A DNA stretch of 64,000 nt from Serratia quinivorans (GTDB taxonomy: Bacteria; Pseudomonadota; Gammaproteobacteria; Enterobacterales; Enterobacteriaceae), in NCBI GenBank assembly GCA_900457075.1, contig UGYN01000002.1:3844001-3908000 (forward strand), in the 5' to 3' direction. Below the pieces are notes generated by a model, which ran no database searches, was not told the origin of the DNA, and saw only the letters and a list, made by a program, of their open reading frames with translations. This document shows positions 46,305 to 56,207 of this stretch, one piece after another; position 1 is the first letter of the stretch, and every line of letters begins with the position of its first letter. A program made the position numbers and the translations under genes.

Positions 46305-46890
46305 ATGAATATTCGCCCACTATTGTTAGGGGCTCCCGCTGTTACTGACCGGCTGTTCGACGATGTCGAACTTCTCCTGGTCGAGCCTGTCGCCGCTTAA
46401 CTGGTTTGGCAGTAGCCTTGAGGTCAGCGCCAAGGGCGTTGGCGATTTGAACGCCGGCACCCCGATGTCGGAAAGCGCCATCAACGACGGGTTGAAAGGC
46501 GATTACCGCCTGCGCGGCGGCATGGCTACCAGCCAGGGCCAGATAGTTTCTTACTATCAGGCGATGGACGGCAATGACGTGAAACTGGTGATCACCGGTG
46601 AACCCAAGGGCCACGTGCAGCGTGTGGACGTGATGGACAGCAAGGTGGCGACCGAGTGGGGCAGTAAACTTGGCACGCCGTTCAGCGACCTGTACAGCAA
46701 GGCGTTCGGTGCCTGTAAACCGGCCGATGGCGACGATGCCGGCAAGGTGGAATGTGTGGCGGAGCAGAGCAAATATGTGACTTACATTTTCAACGGCAAG
46801 TGGGCCGGCCCGCAGGACATCATCCCACCGGATGACACGTTGAAAAGCTGGACGGTCAGCAAGATCATCTGGCACGCCAAACCTCAGTAA
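46305..46890 (+). pseudogene. yfeY: yfeY lipoprotein (DUF1131), signal peptide out of frame
   Basis: An RpoE-regulated lipoprotein in E. coli. The body is intact from 46363: NWFGSSLEVSAKGVGDLNA to SKIIWHAKP (about 175 residues). The expected start at 46305 has a strong AAGGAG site and opens MNIRPLLLG, but then leaves the frame. The lipobox (LLTGCS) is found in the body's frame just upstream of 46363. A single extra G in the GGGG at 46329-46332 explains it; GGG would give MNIRPLLLGLPLLLTGCS. As written, no lipoprotein is made. It may be real or a consensus error in a homopolymer. Confidence 0.85.
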
Positions 46891-46901
46891 ACCCTTCTTT
46901 T

Positions 46902-46925
46902 GGGGCGTCCGATCTGCGGCGCCCC
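46902..46925 (+). terminator. Hairpin after yfeY
   Basis: GGGGCG at 46902-46907 and CGCCCC at 46920-46925 pair across a 12-base loop, 12 bp after the yfeY stop. The T run is poor. Confidence 0.6.
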
Positions 46926-47057
46926 AGCTTCCTTCATCTTGACGGATATCCTTATTTTCTTTGCGTTCGGGCAAGGCAAATACCCCTGCTTGCGGTATGA
47001 TGCTGCGCATTCGTAACAGGCTACTGTTACCCGATTCTGCTATTGAGGATAACGACA

Positions 47058-47957
47058 ATGACACAGGTTCAGAGCGGCATTTTGCTGGAACACTGCCGTT
47101 TCGCCATTTTTATGGAAGCCACGGTACAGGGCGAATTTGCCGAACTTCGTCAGGGCTGCAAGCAGTTTTGCCAGACGTTGACCGAGCTGCAACAGCAGTT
47201 CCCCGATGCGCATTTGGGCGCGGTGGTTGCCTTTGGCTATGACGTTTGGCATGACCTGTCCAGCGGTCAGGGCGCCAAAGAGCTGAAGCCATTCACCCCG
47301 CTCGGCAAAGGGCTGGCACCGGCCACCCAGCGCGACCTGCTGATCCATATTCAGTCCCTGCGTCATGATGTTAACTTCACGCTGGCCCAGGCCGCGCTGG
47401 CGGCATTCGGTAACGCCATCAAAATTGAAGAAGAAACCCACGGTTTCCGCTGGGTGGAAGAGCGTGACCTGAGCGGCTTTATCGACGGCACGGAAAACCC
47501 GCAGGGCGACCAACGTCCGGAAGTGGCGGTGATTGCCGAAGGCGAAGAAGACGCAGGCGGCAGCTACGTGCTGGTGCAGCGTTACGAACACAACCTGCGT
47601 CAGTGGCAGCGTTTCACCACTGAACAGCAGGAGCAGATTATCGGCCGTACCAAACATGACAGCGAAGAACTGCCGCCGGAGCAACGCCCGGACACCTCGC
47701 ACGTCAGCCGCGTTGATCTGAAAGAAGACGGCAAGGGGCTGAAGATCCTGCGCCAAAGCCTGCCTTATGGCACCGCCAGCGGCAAGCACGGGCTGTATTT
47801 CATCGCCTACTGCGCACGTCTGCATAACATCGAAAAGCAACTGCTGAGCATGTTTGGCGATCTGGACGGCAAACGCGACGCGATGCTGCGTTTCAGCCGT
47901 GCGGTGACCGGCAGTTATTACTTTGCGCCATCACTGACGCGCCTGCTGTCGCTGTAA
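47058..47957 (+). CDS. yfeX: Dye-decolourising haem peroxidase YfeX
   Basis: 299 residues from the ATG at 47058 (GAGGATAACGACA upstream), same length as E. coli YfeX. The DyP motif GFIDGTENP has the distal Asp; the proximal His lies in [12 protein letters not shown] or nearby, and [15 protein letters not shown] is near the end. It is a cytoplasmic peroxidase debated as a haem dechelatase. Context with yfeZ and yfeY is conserved. A hairpin with TTTT follows at about 47966-47995. Confidence 0.95.
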   Translation: MTQVQSGILLEHCRFAIFMEATVQGEFAELRQGCKQFCQTLTELQQQFPDAHLGAVVAFGYDVWHDLSSGQGAKELKPFTPLGKGLAPATQRDLLIHIQSLRHDVNFTLAQAALAAFGNAIKIEEETHGFRWVEERDLSGFIDGTENPQGDQRPEVAVIAEGEEDAGGSYVLVQRYEHNLRQWQRFTTEQQEQIIGRTKHDSEELPPEQRPDTSHVSRVDLKEDGKGLKILRQSLPYGTASGKHGLYFIAYCARLHNIEKQLLSMFGDLDGKRDAMLRFSRAVTGSYYFAPSLTRLLSL

Positions 47958-48158
47958 CACCTCTACCGGGGCTGGCTACGTCGGCTCCGGTTTTACTTCC
48001 CCCCTCTGGCATGCCGCTCCGTTCCTGCCTTATAGCGTTTGATGCTTGAAAATCACTAAACGGTATATAAAAGCGTTACAGCTCCGCACCTAGTTATAAA
48101 TACACTGGTCAACATCAGGGCGAAAGCCCGACGGATTGACTCAGTGATAAGGTGCACA

Positions 48159-49181
48159 ATGAAACAAACGCGGGTTAAAAATATCGTACTGAAAGGATGG
48201 TTGGCGGCGGCGTTGTTAGCCAGCGGCCCGCTGTCGGCAACCGAATTGCTGAACAGCTCCTATGACGTTTCCCGTGAATTGTTTACCGCGCTGAACCCAG
48301 GTTTTGAGCAGCAATGGAACCAACAGCATCCGGGCGACAAGCTGACCATCAAACAATCCCACGCCGGCTCCTCCAAGCAGGCGCTGGCGATCCTGCAGGG
48401 CTTGCGCGCCGACGTAGTGACCTACAACCAGGTGACCGACGTGCAGATCCTGCACGATCGCGGCCAACTGATCCCGGCTGACTGGCAGACCCGTTTACCG
48501 AACAACAGCTCACCTTTCTATTCCACCATGGCTTTCCTGGTGCGTAAGGACAATCCAAAGGGCATCCATAACTGGAATGATTTGGTGCGTGACGACGTGA
48601 AGCTGGTGTTCCCGAACCCGAAAACCTCCGGTAACGGCCGTTATACCTATCTGGCCGCCTGGGGCGCTGCCAATCAGGCGGATGGCAATGATCAGGCCAA
48701 AACCCGCGCCTTTATGACCCGTTTCCTGAAAAACGTTCTGGTGTTTGACACCGGTGGCCGCGGCGCGACCACTACCTTCGTCGAGCGCGGCCTGGGTGAC
48801 GTGCTGATCAGTTTTGAGTCGGAAGTGAACAATATTCGCAAGCAGTATGGCGAAGACAAATACGAGGTGATCGTGCCGCCGGTCGATATTCTGGCGGAGT
48901 TCCCGGTGGCCTGGGTTGATAAAAACGTGGCAAGAAACGGCACCGAACAGGCGGCCAAAGACTATCTGAATTATCTCTACAGCCCGGCAGCACAGCAGGT
49001 GATCACCAGCTACTACTATCGCGTTTACGACAAACAGGCGATGGCCGCGGCCAAAGGGCAGTTCCCGGATACCAAGCTGTTCCGGGTGGAAGATCAGTTT
49101 GGTGGCTGGCCGCAGGTGATGAAAACGCATTTCTCCACCGGTGGCGAGTTGGATCAGCTGTTAGCCGCAGGGCATAAGTAA
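48159..49181 (+). CDS. cysP: Thiosulfate/sulfate-binding periplasmic protein CysP
   Basis: 340 residues from the ATG at 48159 (AAGGTG upstream). A signal peptide ends LSATE at about 28. Family marks are [49 protein letters not shown] and [12 protein letters not shown]. It binds thiosulfate and sulfate for the ABC importer encoded next. It opens cysPTWA; the 200-bp gap before it should hold the CysB-dependent promoter, with TATAAA near 48096. Confidence 0.96.
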   Translation: MKQTRVKNIVLKGWLAAALLASGPLSATELLNSSYDVSRELFTALNPGFEQQWNQQHPGDKLTIKQSHAGSSKQALAILQGLRADVVTYNQVTDVQILHDRGQLIPADWQTRLPNNSSPFYSTMAFLVRKDNPKGIHNWNDLVRDDVKLVFPNPKTSGNGRYTYLAAWGAANQADGNDQAKTRAFMTRFLKNVLVFDTGGRGATTTFVERGLGDVLISFESEVNNIRKQYGEDKYEVIVPPVDILAEFPVAWVDKNVARNGTEQAAKDYLNYLYSPAAQQVITSYYYRVYDKQAMAAAKGQFPDTKLFRVEDQFGGWPQVMKTHFSTGGELDQLLAAGHK

Positions 49182-50014
49182 TGTTGTCGTTGACCAGCAA
49201 GCGGGTTTTACCTGGGTTTGGCCTCAGCCTGGGGAGCAGCCTGTTTTATACCTGCCTGATCCTGCTGTTGCCGCTCAGCGCGTTGGTGATGCAGTTGGCG
49301 CAGATGAGCCTGGCGCAGTATTGGGAAGTGATTTCCAACCCGCAGGTGGTGGCGGCTTATAAGGTCACGCTGCTGGCGGCGGGCGTTGCCAGCCTGTTTA
49401 ACGCGGTGTTCGGCATGCTGATGGCCTGGATCCTGACCCGCTATCGTTTTCCCGGTCGCACGCTGCTGGACGGTCTGATCGATCTGCCGTTTGCACTGCC
49501 GACGGCGGTAGCCGGCCTGACGCTGGCGGGGCTGTTTTCCACCACTGGCTGGTACGGCCAATGGCTGGCGCATTTTGACATTAAGGTGACGTTTACCTGG
49601 CTCGGCATTGCTGTGGCGATGGCCTTTACCAGCTTGCCGTTCGTGGTACGCACCGTACAGCCGGTTCTGGAAGAGCTGGGGCCGGAATATGAAGAGGCGG
49701 CAGAAACCCTGGGCGCGACTCGCTGGCAGAGTTTCCGGCGCGTGGTGATCCCTGAGCTGGCACCGGCGTTGTTGGCCGGTACGGCGATCTCCTTTACCCG
49801 CAGCCTGGGCGAGTTTGGCGCGGTGATCTTTATCGCCGGCAACATCGCCTGGAAGACGGAAGTGACCTCGCTGATGATTTTTGTTCGTTTGCAGGAATTT
49901 GATTATCCGGCGGCCAGTGCGATTGCCTCGGTGATCCTGGCGGCCTCGCTGCTGTTGCTGTTCAGCATTAACGTTCTGCAGAGCCGCTTTGGCCGACGTA
50001 TCGGGGGGCACTGA
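49181..50014 (+). CDS. cysT: Sulfate/thiosulfate ABC permease CysT (CysU)
   Basis: 277 residues with six membrane spans and the permease EAA loop (EEAAETLGATRWQSFRRVVIP near 166). It overlaps cysP (TAATG) and cysW (TGATG), so it is coupled to both. It forms the membrane channel with CysW. Confidence 0.96.
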   Translation: MLSLTSKRVLPGFGLSLGSSLFYTCLILLLPLSALVMQLAQMSLAQYWEVISNPQVVAAYKVTLLAAGVASLFNAVFGMLMAWILTRYRFPGRTLLDGLIDLPFALPTAVAGLTLAGLFSTTGWYGQWLAHFDIKVTFTWLGIAVAMAFTSLPFVVRTVQPVLEELGPEYEEAAETLGATRWQSFRRVVIPELAPALLAGTAISFTRSLGEFGAVIFIAGNIAWKTEVTSLMIFVRLQEFDYPAASAIASVILAASLLLLFSINVLQSRFGRRIGGH

Positions 50015-50889
50015 TGGCGGATATCTCTGAGTTCAACGGCGTCGAACGCCCGCGCGTCAACTGGGGCAAGTGGACGCTGATCGGTATCGGCGTGCTGTTT
50101 TCGGTACTGCTGCTGGTGGTGCCGATCGTTTCGATTTTCGCCGAGGCCTTTTCCAAAGGTATTGGCGCGATGTGGGGCAACCTGGTCGATCACGACATGT
50201 TGCACGCTATCTGGCTGACGGTGTTGATCGCCTTGATTACCGTGCCGTTCAACCTGATTTTCGGCACGCTGTTGGCCTGGCTGGTGACGCGTTTTACCTT
50301 TCCGGGGCGTCAACTGTTACTGACGCTGATCGACATCCCGTTCGCCGTTTCGCCGGTGGTAGCGGGGCTGATTTACCTGTTGTTCTACGGCAGCAATGGC
50401 CTGCTGGGCGGTTGGCTGGATGCGCATAATATCCAGCTGATGTTCTCCTGGCCGGGCATGGTGCTGGTGACCATTTTCGTGACCTGTCCGTTCGTGGTAC
50501 GTGAGCTGGTGCCGATGATGCTCAGCCAGGGCAGTCAGGAAGACGAGGCCGCCATTTTGCTGGGGGCTTCCGGTTGGCAGATGTTCCGCCGGGTGACCTT
50601 GCCAAACATTCGCTGGGCGCTGTTGTACGGCGTGGTCTTGACCAACGCGCGCGCCATCGGTGAGTTCGGCGCGGTATCGGTAGTGTCCGGTTCTATTCGC
50701 GGCGAGACTTTCAGCTTGCCGCTGCAGGTTGAGTTGTTGCAACAGGATTACAACGCGGTCGGTTCCTTTACCGCCGCCGGTTTGCTGACCCTGATGGCGA
50801 TAGTGACCCTATTTTTGAAGAGTGGCCTGCAATGGCGTCTGGAACGTCAGAATGCACGTCTCGAGCGGGAGGAAAATCATGAGCATTGA
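50014..50889 (+). CDS. cysW: Sulfate/thiosulfate ABC permease CysW
   Basis: 291 residues, six spans and an EAA loop ([22 protein letters not shown] near 179). It overlaps cysT by one base and cysA by 11 bp. The partner channel of CysT. Confidence 0.96.
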   Translation: MADISEFNGVERPRVNWGKWTLIGIGVLFSVLLLVVPIVSIFAEAFSKGIGAMWGNLVDHDMLHAIWLTVLIALITVPFNLIFGTLLAWLVTRFTFPGRQLLLTLIDIPFAVSPVVAGLIYLLFYGSNGLLGGWLDAHNIQLMFSWPGMVLVTIFVTCPFVVRELVPMMLSQGSQEDEAAILLGASGWQMFRRVTLPNIRWALLYGVVLTNARAIGEFGAVSVVSGSIRGETFSLPLQVELLQQDYNAVGSFTAAGLLTLMAIVTLFLKSGLQWRLERQNARLEREENHEH

Positions 50890-51967
50890 GATTAACGGTA
50901 TCAATAAGTTTTTCGGTCGTACCAAGGTATTGAACGATATCTCGCTCGACATTGCCTCCGGTGAGATGGTGGCACTGCTGGGGCCGTCCGGTTCCGGTAA
51001 AACCACGCTGCTGCGTATTATCGCCGGGCTGGAAAGCCAGAGCGGCGGCAAGCTGGGCTTCCACGGCACCGACGTCAGCCACGTGCATGCCCGCGATCGT
51101 CGAGTGGGCTTCGTGTTCCAGCATTACGCGCTGTTCCGCCACATGACGGTGTTCGACAACATCGCCTTTGGCCTGAGCGTGCTGCCGCGCCGTGAGCGCC
51201 CGAATGCCGCGGCGATCAAACAAAAAGTGACCCAGTTGCTGGAAATGGTGCAGTTGGCCCATTTGGCTAACCGTTATCCGTCACAGCTTTCCGGTGGTCA
51301 GAAGCAGCGCGTGGCCCTGGCGCGTGCACTGGCGGTCGAACCGCAAATTCTGCTGCTGGATGAACCCTTCGGCGCGCTGGATGCGCAGGTGCGTAAAGAA
51401 CTGCGCCGTTGGCTGCGTCAGCTGCATGAAGAACTGAAATTTACCAGCGTGTTTGTCACCCACGATCAGGAAGAGGCAATGGAAGTCGCCGATCGTATCG
51501 TGGTGATGAGCCAGGGCAATATTGAGCAGGTCGGTTCGCCGGAAGAGATTGTTCGTGAACCGGCCAGCCGCTTCGTGCTGGAATTTATGGGCGAAGTGAA
51601 CCGCCTGAGCGGCGAGATCCGCGGTTCGCAGCTGTTCGTCGGTGCGCACCAGTGGCCGTTGTCGTTCCAGCCAATGCACCAGGGCCGCGTGGACTTGTTC
51701 CTGCGCCCGTGGGAAATGGAAGTCGGTACCGAGAGCAGCGACCGCTGCCCGCTGCCGGTGCAGGTGCTGGAAGTCAGCCCACGCGGCCATTTCTGGCAAA
51801 TGACCGTGCAGCCGATTGGCTGGCATCAGGAACCTATCAGCGTGGTGCTGCCGGAGGGTAACGAACCGCCGGTACGCGGCGGCCGCTACTACGTTGGCAG
51901 CCTGAATGCGCGCCTGTACGCCGGTGACCAACTGCTACAACCTGTTGCGTTAGCTAAAAGCGCCTGA
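50879..51967 (+). CDS. cysA: Sulfate/thiosulfate ABC ATPase CysA
   Basis: 362 residues from the ATG at 50879 (GGGAGGAAAATC upstream). Walker [10 protein letters not shown] near 35, signature [10 protein letters not shown] near 137, Walker [12 protein letters not shown], His switch THDQEE. The C-terminal regulatory part follows from about 240. It energises the importer. cysM normally follows closely, but here 500 bp of repeats intervene. Confidence 0.97.
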   Translation: MSIEINGINKFFGRTKVLNDISLDIASGEMVALLGPSGSGKTTLLRIIAGLESQSGGKLGFHGTDVSHVHARDRRVGFVFQHYALFRHMTVFDNIAFGLSVLPRRERPNAAAIKQKVTQLLEMVQLAHLANRYPSQLSGGQKQRVALARALAVEPQILLLDEPFGALDAQVRKELRRWLRQLHEELKFTSVFVTHDQEEAMEVADRIVVMSQGNIEQVGSPEEIVREPASRFVLEFMGEVNRLSGEIRGSQLFVGAHQWPLSFQPMHQGRVDLFLRPWEMEVGTESSDRCPLPVQVLEVSPRGHFWQMTVQPIGWHQEPISVVLPEGNEPPVRGGRYYVGSLNARLYAGDQLLQPVALAKSA

Positions 51968-51974
51968 TAATTTA

Positions 51975-52239
51975 GGCTGTTTCCCGCAATAGTTCGTGGT
52001 GCCGTCGCAGACCCAAAAGCCCGTAATCAAGGCGAAGGGGGCAGGGCATAGCGGGCCTACGTTCAAGCCCGACAACGCAGAGTACGGGCTTTTGGGGCGC
52101 GACCCGAAGGGCTGGGGCCATTTGAACGCGCACCTGTGTTACGAGCCGCTTATTTGGCCCACCAAACCTCACGACTCGCGCCTTGCTGCGCGCTCAAATG
52201 ACCGCCAGCGGCGCTCACGAACTATTGCGGGACACAGCC
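51975..52239. mobile_element. MITE-like element with 24-bp terminal inverted repeats
   Basis: Ends 51975-51998 and 52216-52239 are inverted copies of each other with one mismatch in 24 bases (GGCTGT.TCCCGCAATAGTTC core). The 265-bp body has no gene. An inner inverted pair, CCCAAAAGCCCGTA / TACGGGCTTTTGGG, lies near 52011 and 52082. TTA borders both outer ends and could be a target duplication. It sits 8 bp after the cysA stop, before the hairpin at 52263. No transposase is present, so it would depend on one elsewhere. Confidence 0.75.
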
Positions 52240-52262
52240 TTATAGTCCCCCAACAGCATTTT

Positions 52263-52286
52263 AAAGGCAACCCTGGGGTTGCCTTT
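52263..52286. terminator. Hairpin T1 between cysA and cysM
   Basis: AAAGGCAACC pairs with GGTTGCCTTT across four bases, a perfect 10-bp stem. It could end cysPTWA. A near-identical hairpin lies at 52417, on the other side of repeat copy B. Confidence 0.75.
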
Positions 52287-52287
52287 A

Positions 52288-52419
52288 AGTTTGATGGCAA
52301 AGTTGTCTTTGAATCCGAGATACCCGGGCCTAGCGCACCGAGGGGCGCTCCGGCGGGCAAGCCGCTACGACCCCTTCGGCACGCTCTCCCTAATAACGGG
52401 CTTTGTCAGTAGTCTGAAA
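52288..52419 (-). repeat. 132-bp intergenic repeat, copy B
   Basis: Reverse-complement counterpart of 30567-30698, with long identical blocks and changes mainly in a small inner hairpin and at one end. It is framed by the near-identical hairpins at 52263 and 52417. The spacing of the flanking duplications (about 154 bp) equals that around copy A (155 bp). Confidence 0.85.
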
Positions 52420-52442
52420 GGTAACCCCGGGGTTGCCTTTTT
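52417..52442 (+). terminator. Hairpin T2 upstream of cysM
   Basis: AAAGGTAACC..GGTTGCCTTTTT; same hairpin as T1 with two base changes and a T run on the plus strand. It ends 31 bp before cysM, so readthrough from cysA into cysM should be low and cysM may need its own promoter. Confidence 0.75.
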
Positions 52443-52472
52443 ACTTTTCGCACTTCAACACAGGCAAAGATC

Positions 52473-53354
52473 GTGACAACGCTTGAACAATGCATCGGTA
52501 ATACCCCGCTGGTAAAATTACAACGACTGGCTGCAGGCTTGGGCAGCGAGGTTTGGCTCAAACTGGAAGGCAATAACCCGGCGGGTTCGGTAAAGGATCG
52601 CGCCGCGCTGGCGATGATCCAGCAGGCGGAGCTGCGCGGTGAGATAAAGCCCAGCGATCGGTTGATCGAGGCCACCAGCGGCAACACCGGCATTGCACTG
52701 GCGATGATAGCGGCGCTCAAGGGCTATTCGATGACCCTGCTGATGCCGGAGAACATGAGCCTGGAACGTCAGGCGGCGATGCGTGCCTATGGCGCAGAGT
52801 TGATCCTGGTCAGCCGCGAAGTGGGGATGGAAGGCGCACGCGATCTGGCGCTGGAAATGCAGAATCAGGGACAGGGCAAGGTGCTGGATCAGTTCAATAA
52901 TCTGGACAACCCTTACGCCCACTTCACCACCACCGGTCCGGAAATCTGGCAGCAGAGCCATCAACGGGTGACCCATTTCGTTTCCAGCATGGGCACCACC
53001 GGCACCATTACCGGAGTGGGGGGCTACCTGAAGAGCCAAAACCCGCAGGTGCAGATTATCGGCCTGCAGCCGGCAGAAGGCAGCAGTATTCCCGGCATTC
53101 GTCGCTGGGCACCGGCTTATATGCCGGGGATCTTCCGGCCGGACCTGGTGGATCAGGTGCTGGACATTGAGCAAACCGACGCTGAACAGACCATGCGTCA
53201 GTTGGCGCAGCGCGAAGGTATATTCTGCGGCGCCAGCTCCGGCGGGGCAGTAGCCGGTGCGCTACAGATTGCGGCGGCCAATCCGGGCAGCGTGATCGTG
53301 GCTATCATCTGCGATCGCGGCGATCGTTATCTCTCCACCGGTGTTTTTGCTTAA
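52473..53354 (+). CDS. cysM: Cysteine synthase B (CysM)
   Basis: 293 residues from a GTG at 52473; MTTLEQCIGNTPLVKLQRL is the family start, so GTG is right despite a weak ribosome site. The PLP lysine is Lys41 in NPAGSVKDR, with the substrate loop [11 protein letters not shown] and the cofactor phosphate loop GTTGTITGVG. It uses thiosulfate to make S-sulfocysteine. Usual position behind cysA, but separated by repeats here. Confidence 0.95.
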   Translation: MTTLEQCIGNTPLVKLQRLAAGLGSEVWLKLEGNNPAGSVKDRAALAMIQQAELRGEIKPSDRLIEATSGNTGIALAMIAALKGYSMTLLMPENMSLERQAAMRAYGAELILVSREVGMEGARDLALEMQNQGQGKVLDQFNNLDNPYAHFTTTGPEIWQQSHQRVTHFVSSMGTTGTITGVGGYLKSQNPQVQIIGLQPAEGSSIPGIRRWAPAYMPGIFRPDLVDQVLDIEQTDAEQTMRQLAQREGIFCGASSGGAVAGALQIAAANPGSVIVAIICDRGDRYLSTGVFA

Positions 53355-53564
53355 GGGTTATCCCCTTTTCAACGCCTGTATCAGATCCATCCCGGCGGCG
53401 CGTTTCGCCGGGAAGAAATCATCCCCCCAATATCTCTTCTTTAACGCGCCGTCGGCCGGGCTGTGGTTAACTGGCGTTCAGGAATATGTAAGGATTGAGT
53501 AAAAACCGGCTGCGAAGCAGACAAATAGGCGTGAAAATGACGAAAATCCGCGAAGGAGCAAGGC

Positions 53565-54245
53565 ATGAAAATTTTATTGGTCGATGATGACCTCGAACTC
53601 GGCACCATGCTGAGCGAATACCTGACCGGCGAAGGCTTTAACGCCACGCTGGTGCTGACCGGCAAGGCCGGGGTGGAAGGCGCGCTGTCAGGTGATTACA
53701 CCGCAATGATCCTCGACATCATGCTGCCGGACATGAGCGGCATCGACGTGCTGCGCGACGTGCGCAAGAAGAGCCGCATGCCGATCATCATGCTGACGGC
53801 CAAGGGCGATAACATCGATCGGGTCATCGGCCTGGAAATGGGCGCCGACGACTATATGCCCAAGCCGTGCTATCCCCGCGAACTGGTGGCGCGCCTGCGT
53901 GCGGTACTGCGCCGCTTCGACGAGCGTCCGGATGAGGTGGACGACGAGATTGCGATTAATTTCGGCGAACTGACCCTTAACCCGTCGACCCGCAGCAGTG
54001 AATGGCGCGGCAAGGCGTTTGATCTGACCGCTTCCGAATTCAACCTGTTAGAGTTACTGCTGCGCGCGCCGGAGCGGGTGGTATCAAAAGACGAGCTGTC
54101 AGAAAAAGGTTTAGGCCGCCCACGAGAAGCCTATGACCGCAGCGTCGACGTGCATATCAGCAATATCCGCCAGAAACTGGGGGCGTTGACGGACAACGCG
54201 CTCAGCATTGAGACGGTGCGCAGCATCGGCTATCGCATCCGATAA
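53565..54245 (+). CDS. OmpR/PhoB-family response regulator
   Basis: 226 residues. The receiver has the acidic pair VDDD at 6-9, phospho-acceptor Asp51 in MILDIMLP, and Lys in TAKGDN. The winged-helix DNA-binding domain starts at about 130 (FGELTLNPSTR...FDLTASEFNLLELLL). The nearest look-alikes are CpxR/PfeR-type regulators, but I cannot name it. Its stop overlaps the kinase start (TAATG). Confidence 0.9.
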   Translation: MKILLVDDDLELGTMLSEYLTGEGFNATLVLTGKAGVEGALSGDYTAMILDIMLPDMSGIDVLRDVRKKSRMPIIMLTAKGDNIDRVIGLEMGADDYMPKPCYPRELVARLRAVLRRFDERPDEVDDEIAINFGELTLNPSTRSSEWRGKAFDLTASEFNLLELLLRAPERVVSKDELSEKGLGRPREAYDRSVDVHISNIRQKLGALTDNALSIETVRSIGYRIR

Positions 54246-55573
54246 TGCCTATGCGTGGAAGACTGTTCTGGAAAATCCTGCTCGGCTTCTGGCTGACCTT
54301 TATCATCATGACCCAGGCGTTGTGGGTCGCTTTTTCCTTGTATGGCGATCGCTACGAACCACCGGAAAGTTCGATGGCCCGACGGGTGATTGGGCTGCAG
54401 CTGACGTCGGCCGCCACGCAGCTGCGCAGCGGAGGGATGCCGGCGTTGGACGCGATGCTGAAAGACTGGTCGGATGATGACCGGCGCTTGCTTTCCGTGA
54501 CCCCGCTGGCTCAGCCACCGGCACCGGTAACTGAGGAGCCGGCGTTTGAAGGCCGTCGGATGCCGAAAGCAATCACCACATGGGTGGCAGGTGAGGGCGG
54601 CAAGGGCTATTTGCTGAGTTATGACATGCGCAGCCTGCGGGACGAGTATCGCCCGAAAAAACGCTCGCATTTTTTCAATATTCCCGAGCCAATGATTTGG
54701 GTGGGCGGGTTAGCCGGGCTGTTGTTCAGTGCGGTACTGGCCTGGAACCTGACCCGGCCGATGCGCAAACTGCGTGATGGTTTTGATCGTGTGGCACAGG
54801 GCGACTTGTCGGTGCGCCTGTTCCCGGCGATGCGTCGGCGGCATGACGAGCTTTCTGAGGTGGCGCGTGACTTTGACAGCATGGCGGAAAGGCTGGAACT
54901 GTTGGTCAGCGCCCGTGAGCAGTTGCTGCATGACGTTTCGCACGAACTGCGTTCGCCGCTGGCCCGCTTGCAATTAGCGATTGGCCTGGCGCGGCAGAAT
55001 GCGGGTAACGTAGAGAATTCGCTGCAGCGCATTGAGCACGAAGCGGGGCGGCTGGATAAAATGATCGGCGAACTGTTGGCGCTGTCGCGTGCCGAGAGCA
55101 ACAGCCTGCCGGATGAAGAGTATTTCGACCTGTACGGGCTGGTGGATGCGGTGGTGAGCGATGCGCGCTACGAAGCACAGATACCCGGCGTAGACATCGT
55201 GCTGCAGGCCAGCTCGGACGTGGATTACACCGTCAAGGGCAATGCCGAACTGATGCGGCGTGCGGTGGATAATATCGTGCGTAATGCGTTGCGCTTCTCC
55301 AGCCACGGGCAGCGGGTGACGGTGGTGCTAACGCGTATCGAGCAGTTGTTCCAGATTGAGGTCAGCGATCAGGGGCCGGGTGTGGAAGAGTCAAAAATTT
55401 CCAGCATTTTTGATCCGTTCGTCAGGGTGAAATCGGCAATGTCAGGCAAGGGCTACGGGCTGGGCCTGGCGATCACCCGCAAGGTGGTCCTGGCGCACGG
55501 TGGTCAGGTTGAGGCGCGTAACGGCGAACGGGAAGGGCTGGTGATTACCCTGCGAATTCCACGCTGGAGTTAA
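54245..55573 (+). CDS. Sensor histidine kinase paired with the regulator
   Basis: 442 residues. First membrane span about 12-30, a periplasmic sensor region of about 120 residues, second span about 155-172, then HAMP. His233 in HDVSHELRSPLA is the phospho-site; the ATPase has N box NIVRNALRF and G boxes DQGPGVEE and GKGYGLGLAI. The signal is unknown. The pair sits between cysM and crr, where E. coli has none. Confidence 0.9.
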   Translation: MPMRGRLFWKILLGFWLTFIIMTQALWVAFSLYGDRYEPPESSMARRVIGLQLTSAATQLRSGGMPALDAMLKDWSDDDRRLLSVTPLAQPPAPVTEEPAFEGRRMPKAITTWVAGEGGKGYLLSYDMRSLRDEYRPKKRSHFFNIPEPMIWVGGLAGLLFSAVLAWNLTRPMRKLRDGFDRVAQGDLSVRLFPAMRRRHDELSEVARDFDSMAERLELLVSAREQLLHDVSHELRSPLARLQLAIGLARQNAGNVENSLQRIEHEAGRLDKMIGELLALSRAESNSLPDEEYFDLYGLVDAVVSDARYEAQIPGVDIVLQASSDVDYTVKGNAELMRRAVDNIVRNALRFSSHGQRVTVVLTRIEQLFQIEVSDQGPGVEESKISSIFDPFVRVKSAMSGKGYGLGLAITRKVVLAHGGQVEARNGEREGLVITLRIPRWS

Positions 55574-55603
55574 TTGCCGTTGCGATTGGCTTGAATGACA
55601 GAC

Positions 55604-55631
55604 ATAAAAAAACGGCGCCGAGGGCGCCGTT
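55604..55631 (-). terminator. Terminator of ptsHI-crr
   Basis: AACGGCGCC/GGCGCCGTT stem with three-base loop; on the minus strand a run of seven T follows. It also lies just after the kinase gene on the other strand. Confidence 0.92.
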
Positions 55632-55648
55632 CTTGCGTTCATCCGCTA

Positions 55649-56158
55649 TTACTTCTTGATGCGGATGATCGGGGTCTCACCAACGGTGACGTTACCGGTC
55701 AGTTTGATCAGTTCTTTGATCTCGTCCATGTTGGAGATAACCACCGGCGTCAGGATAGACTTGGCTTTCTCTTCCAGCAGGGCCAGATTGAACTCGATAA
55801 CCACATCACCTTTCTTGACGCGTTGGCCTTCTTCAGCGATGCGTTTGAAGCCTTCGCCTTTGAGTTCAACGGTGTCGATACCGAAGTGGACAAACAGCTC
55901 GATGCCGCTGTCGGATTCGATAGAGAAAGCATGGTTGGTTTCGAAAATTTTACCGATGGTGCCGTCAACCGGAGCAACCATTTTGTTGCCCGTTGGTTTG
56001 ATGGCAATACCGTCGCCAACGATTTTTTCAGCGAATACTACGTCAGGTACATCTTCGATATTAACGATTTCGCCAGAAAGTGGAGCTACGATCTCGATAG
56101 TGCCCGTGTCTTTCTTGTCATCAGAAACCAGAGATTTCAATTTATCGAACAAACCCAT
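55649..56158 (-). CDS. crr: Glucose-specific PTS component EIIA (Crr)
   Basis: 169 residues, E. coli size. The phosphorylated His91 is in [10 protein letters not shown], with His76 nearby. It passes phosphate to the glucose transporter and, unphosphorylated, inhibits other sugar uptake; phosphorylated it stimulates adenylate cyclase. Third gene of ptsH-ptsI-crr. Confidence 0.97.
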   Translation of the reverse strand: MGLFDKLKSLVSDDKKDTGTIEIVAPLSGEIVNIEDVPDVVFAEKIVGDGIAIKPTGNKMVAPVDGTIGKIFETNHAFSIESDSGIELFVHFGIDTVELKGEGFKRIAEEGQRVKKGDVVIEFNLALLEEKAKSILTPVVISNMDEIKELIKLTGNVTVGETPIIRIKK

Positions 56159-56207
56159 GATCTTCTCCTAAGCATTAAATTGGGCGGCGTTCCAGTGTCG
56201 TGGAAGT

